Part shown: in pieces, positions 21,842 to 22,438 of the stretch | Layout of the letters: each line of letters starts with the position of its first letter | How positions within the stretch are numbered: position 1 is the first letter of the stretch | Assembly (NCBI GenBank): GCA_036985875.1 | Contig: BTQM01000008.1 | Coordinates: 1-22,438, forward strand | Direction of reading: 5' to 3' | DNA: 22,438 nucleotides | Source: BTQM01 sp036985875 | GTDB lineage: Bacteria; Patescibacteriota; Minisyncoccia; Phycocordibacterales; UBA1539 | Program-made: the position numbers and the translations under genes | Notes under the pieces: generated by a model | Told to the model about the DNA's origin: nothing | Database searches by the model: none | Seen by the model: only the letters and a program-made list of their open reading frames with translations

Positions 21842-22438
21842 TTAGACAAACGCGTAATCAATCGTCTTTTTTTCTGGGTCCGCTTTTCTTACTTTTATTG
21901 CAACGGTATCTCCGAGACGATATCTTTTCTTGTGCCTTTTGCCGATGATACGCTGGCGCTTCTCGTCAAAGATATAGTAATCATCATCCATGTCCCGAAG
22001 CCGCACCATCCCTTCGGATTTCGTACGCTTTTCCTCAATGTAAATACCCCACTTGGTAACACCAGTTATAATTCCTTGGTATATTTTCCCCACACGCTCT
22101 GCCATATACTGCGCCTGTTTGTATTTTATGGAGTCCCGCTCTGCTCCCATCGCAATCTGCTCCATTTCGGAAGAGTGTAGAGAAAGAGTATCGTACTCCT
22201 CCATCATCGCTTTTGGTATTATTTTTCCCGAAAGGAATAGTTTCATTAGGCGATGTACCATTATATCAGGGTACCTCCTTATGGGGGAGGTAAAGTGGGT
22301 ATAGTATTTGAATGCGAGACCAAAGTGCCCTGTGTTCTTTATTGAATACACCGCCTTTGCCATGGATCGTATCGTTGCGGTTTGGATTAGATATTTTTCG
22401 GCTGTGCCTTCCGCGCGCTCCAGCACGGCATTCATGTC
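21842..22438 (-). CDS. rnr: Ribonuclease R/II family exoribonuclease, C-terminal part (partial)
   Basis: The 3' part of a gene whose start lies beyond the right edge; the frame is open to the last base. It contains the end of the catalytic RNB domain, recognisable by HFTSPIRRYPDIMVHRLM (the conserved SPIRRYxDxxxHR block), the following helices (SEMEQIAMGAERDSIKYKQAQYM), and an S1 RNA-binding domain (VGKIYQGIITGVTKWGIYIEE, MVRLRDMDDDYY, YRLGDTVAIKVRKADPEKKTIDYAFV). The basic C-terminal tail of E. coli RNase R is missing: the protein ends right after S1. It degrades structured RNA 3'-5' hydrolytically. RNase II is the alternative, but in small genomes a single RNase R-type enzyme is usual. Confidence 0.9.
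   Translation of the reverse strand, partial: DMNAVLERAEGTAEKYLIQTATIRSMAKAVYSIKNTGHFGLAFKYYTHFTSPIRRYPDIMVHRLMKLFLSGKIIPKAMMEEYDTLSLHSSEMEQIAMGAERDSIKYKQAQYMAERVGKIYQGIITGVTKWGIYIEEKRTKSEGMVRLRDMDDDYYIFDEKRQRIIGKRHKKRYRLGDTVAIKVRKADPEKKTIDYAFV

Noticed and set aside
1..22438. CRISPR array
   Set aside because: No regularly spaced direct repeats of 20-40 nt were seen anywhere; the island repeats are irregular and partly inverted.

Overview
The window reads as a chromosomal stretch from a small-genome bacterium, most likely a Candidate Phyla Radiation (Patescibacteria/Parcubacteria-type) lineage. This placement is inference: core proteins are compact or remodelled (ThrRS without its TGS domain, a 759-residue SMC-type ATPase with no recognisable hinge, a NusB fused to a Nudix-like domain), most housekeeping genes have no Shine-Dalgarno, and TGA is used as an ordinary stop (end of the nucleotidyltransferase gene at 11142), which argues against the Gly-coding TGA of Gracilibacteria/SR1.

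Layout. 1-3363 (+): 3' end of pheT, a C39-like cysteine peptidase, gyrB. 3364-5765: an AT-rich, repeat-rich accessory island with two unrecognised genes (one HNH-like), an AbrB-type regulator gene broken by a 155-bp hairpin MITE, two tiny genes, and several copies of a GGGGTCAG-type repeat and strong inverted repeats. 5766-8519 (+): a UPF0182 membrane protein. 8591-10366 (-): thrS, divergent from a sugar-nucleotidyltransferase-like gene (10459-11142 +) and a small lipoprotein gene (11219-11410 +). A terminator cluster (11453-11558) separates these from dnaE (11593-14781 -). 14957-21447 (+): rnhB, a Nudix hydrolase with its own consensus promoter and structured leader, rpmF, nusB-Nudix, rnc, smc and a phosphoribosyltransferase; rnc-smc adjacency is conserved in many bacteria. 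A bidirectional terminator at 21499-21533 separates them from a small membrane protein gene and the 3' part of an RNase R gene, both on the minus strand.

Functionally the window is mostly information processing: replication and topology (DnaE, GyrB, RNase HII, SMC), translation (PheT, ThrS, L32), RNA metabolism (NusB, RNase III, RNase R). The points most worth a second look are the hinge-less mini-SMC, the NusB fusion whose Nudix box has lost catalytic residues beside an intact Nudix enzyme, the MITE-broken AbrB gene whose reading frame is restored by exact excision, its 34-nt perfect operator-like palindrome, and a recurrent extended -10 box (TGCTANNAT type) placed so close to start codons that several mRNAs should be leaderless or nearly so. 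All functional statements come from reading motifs by eye; no database search was possible.
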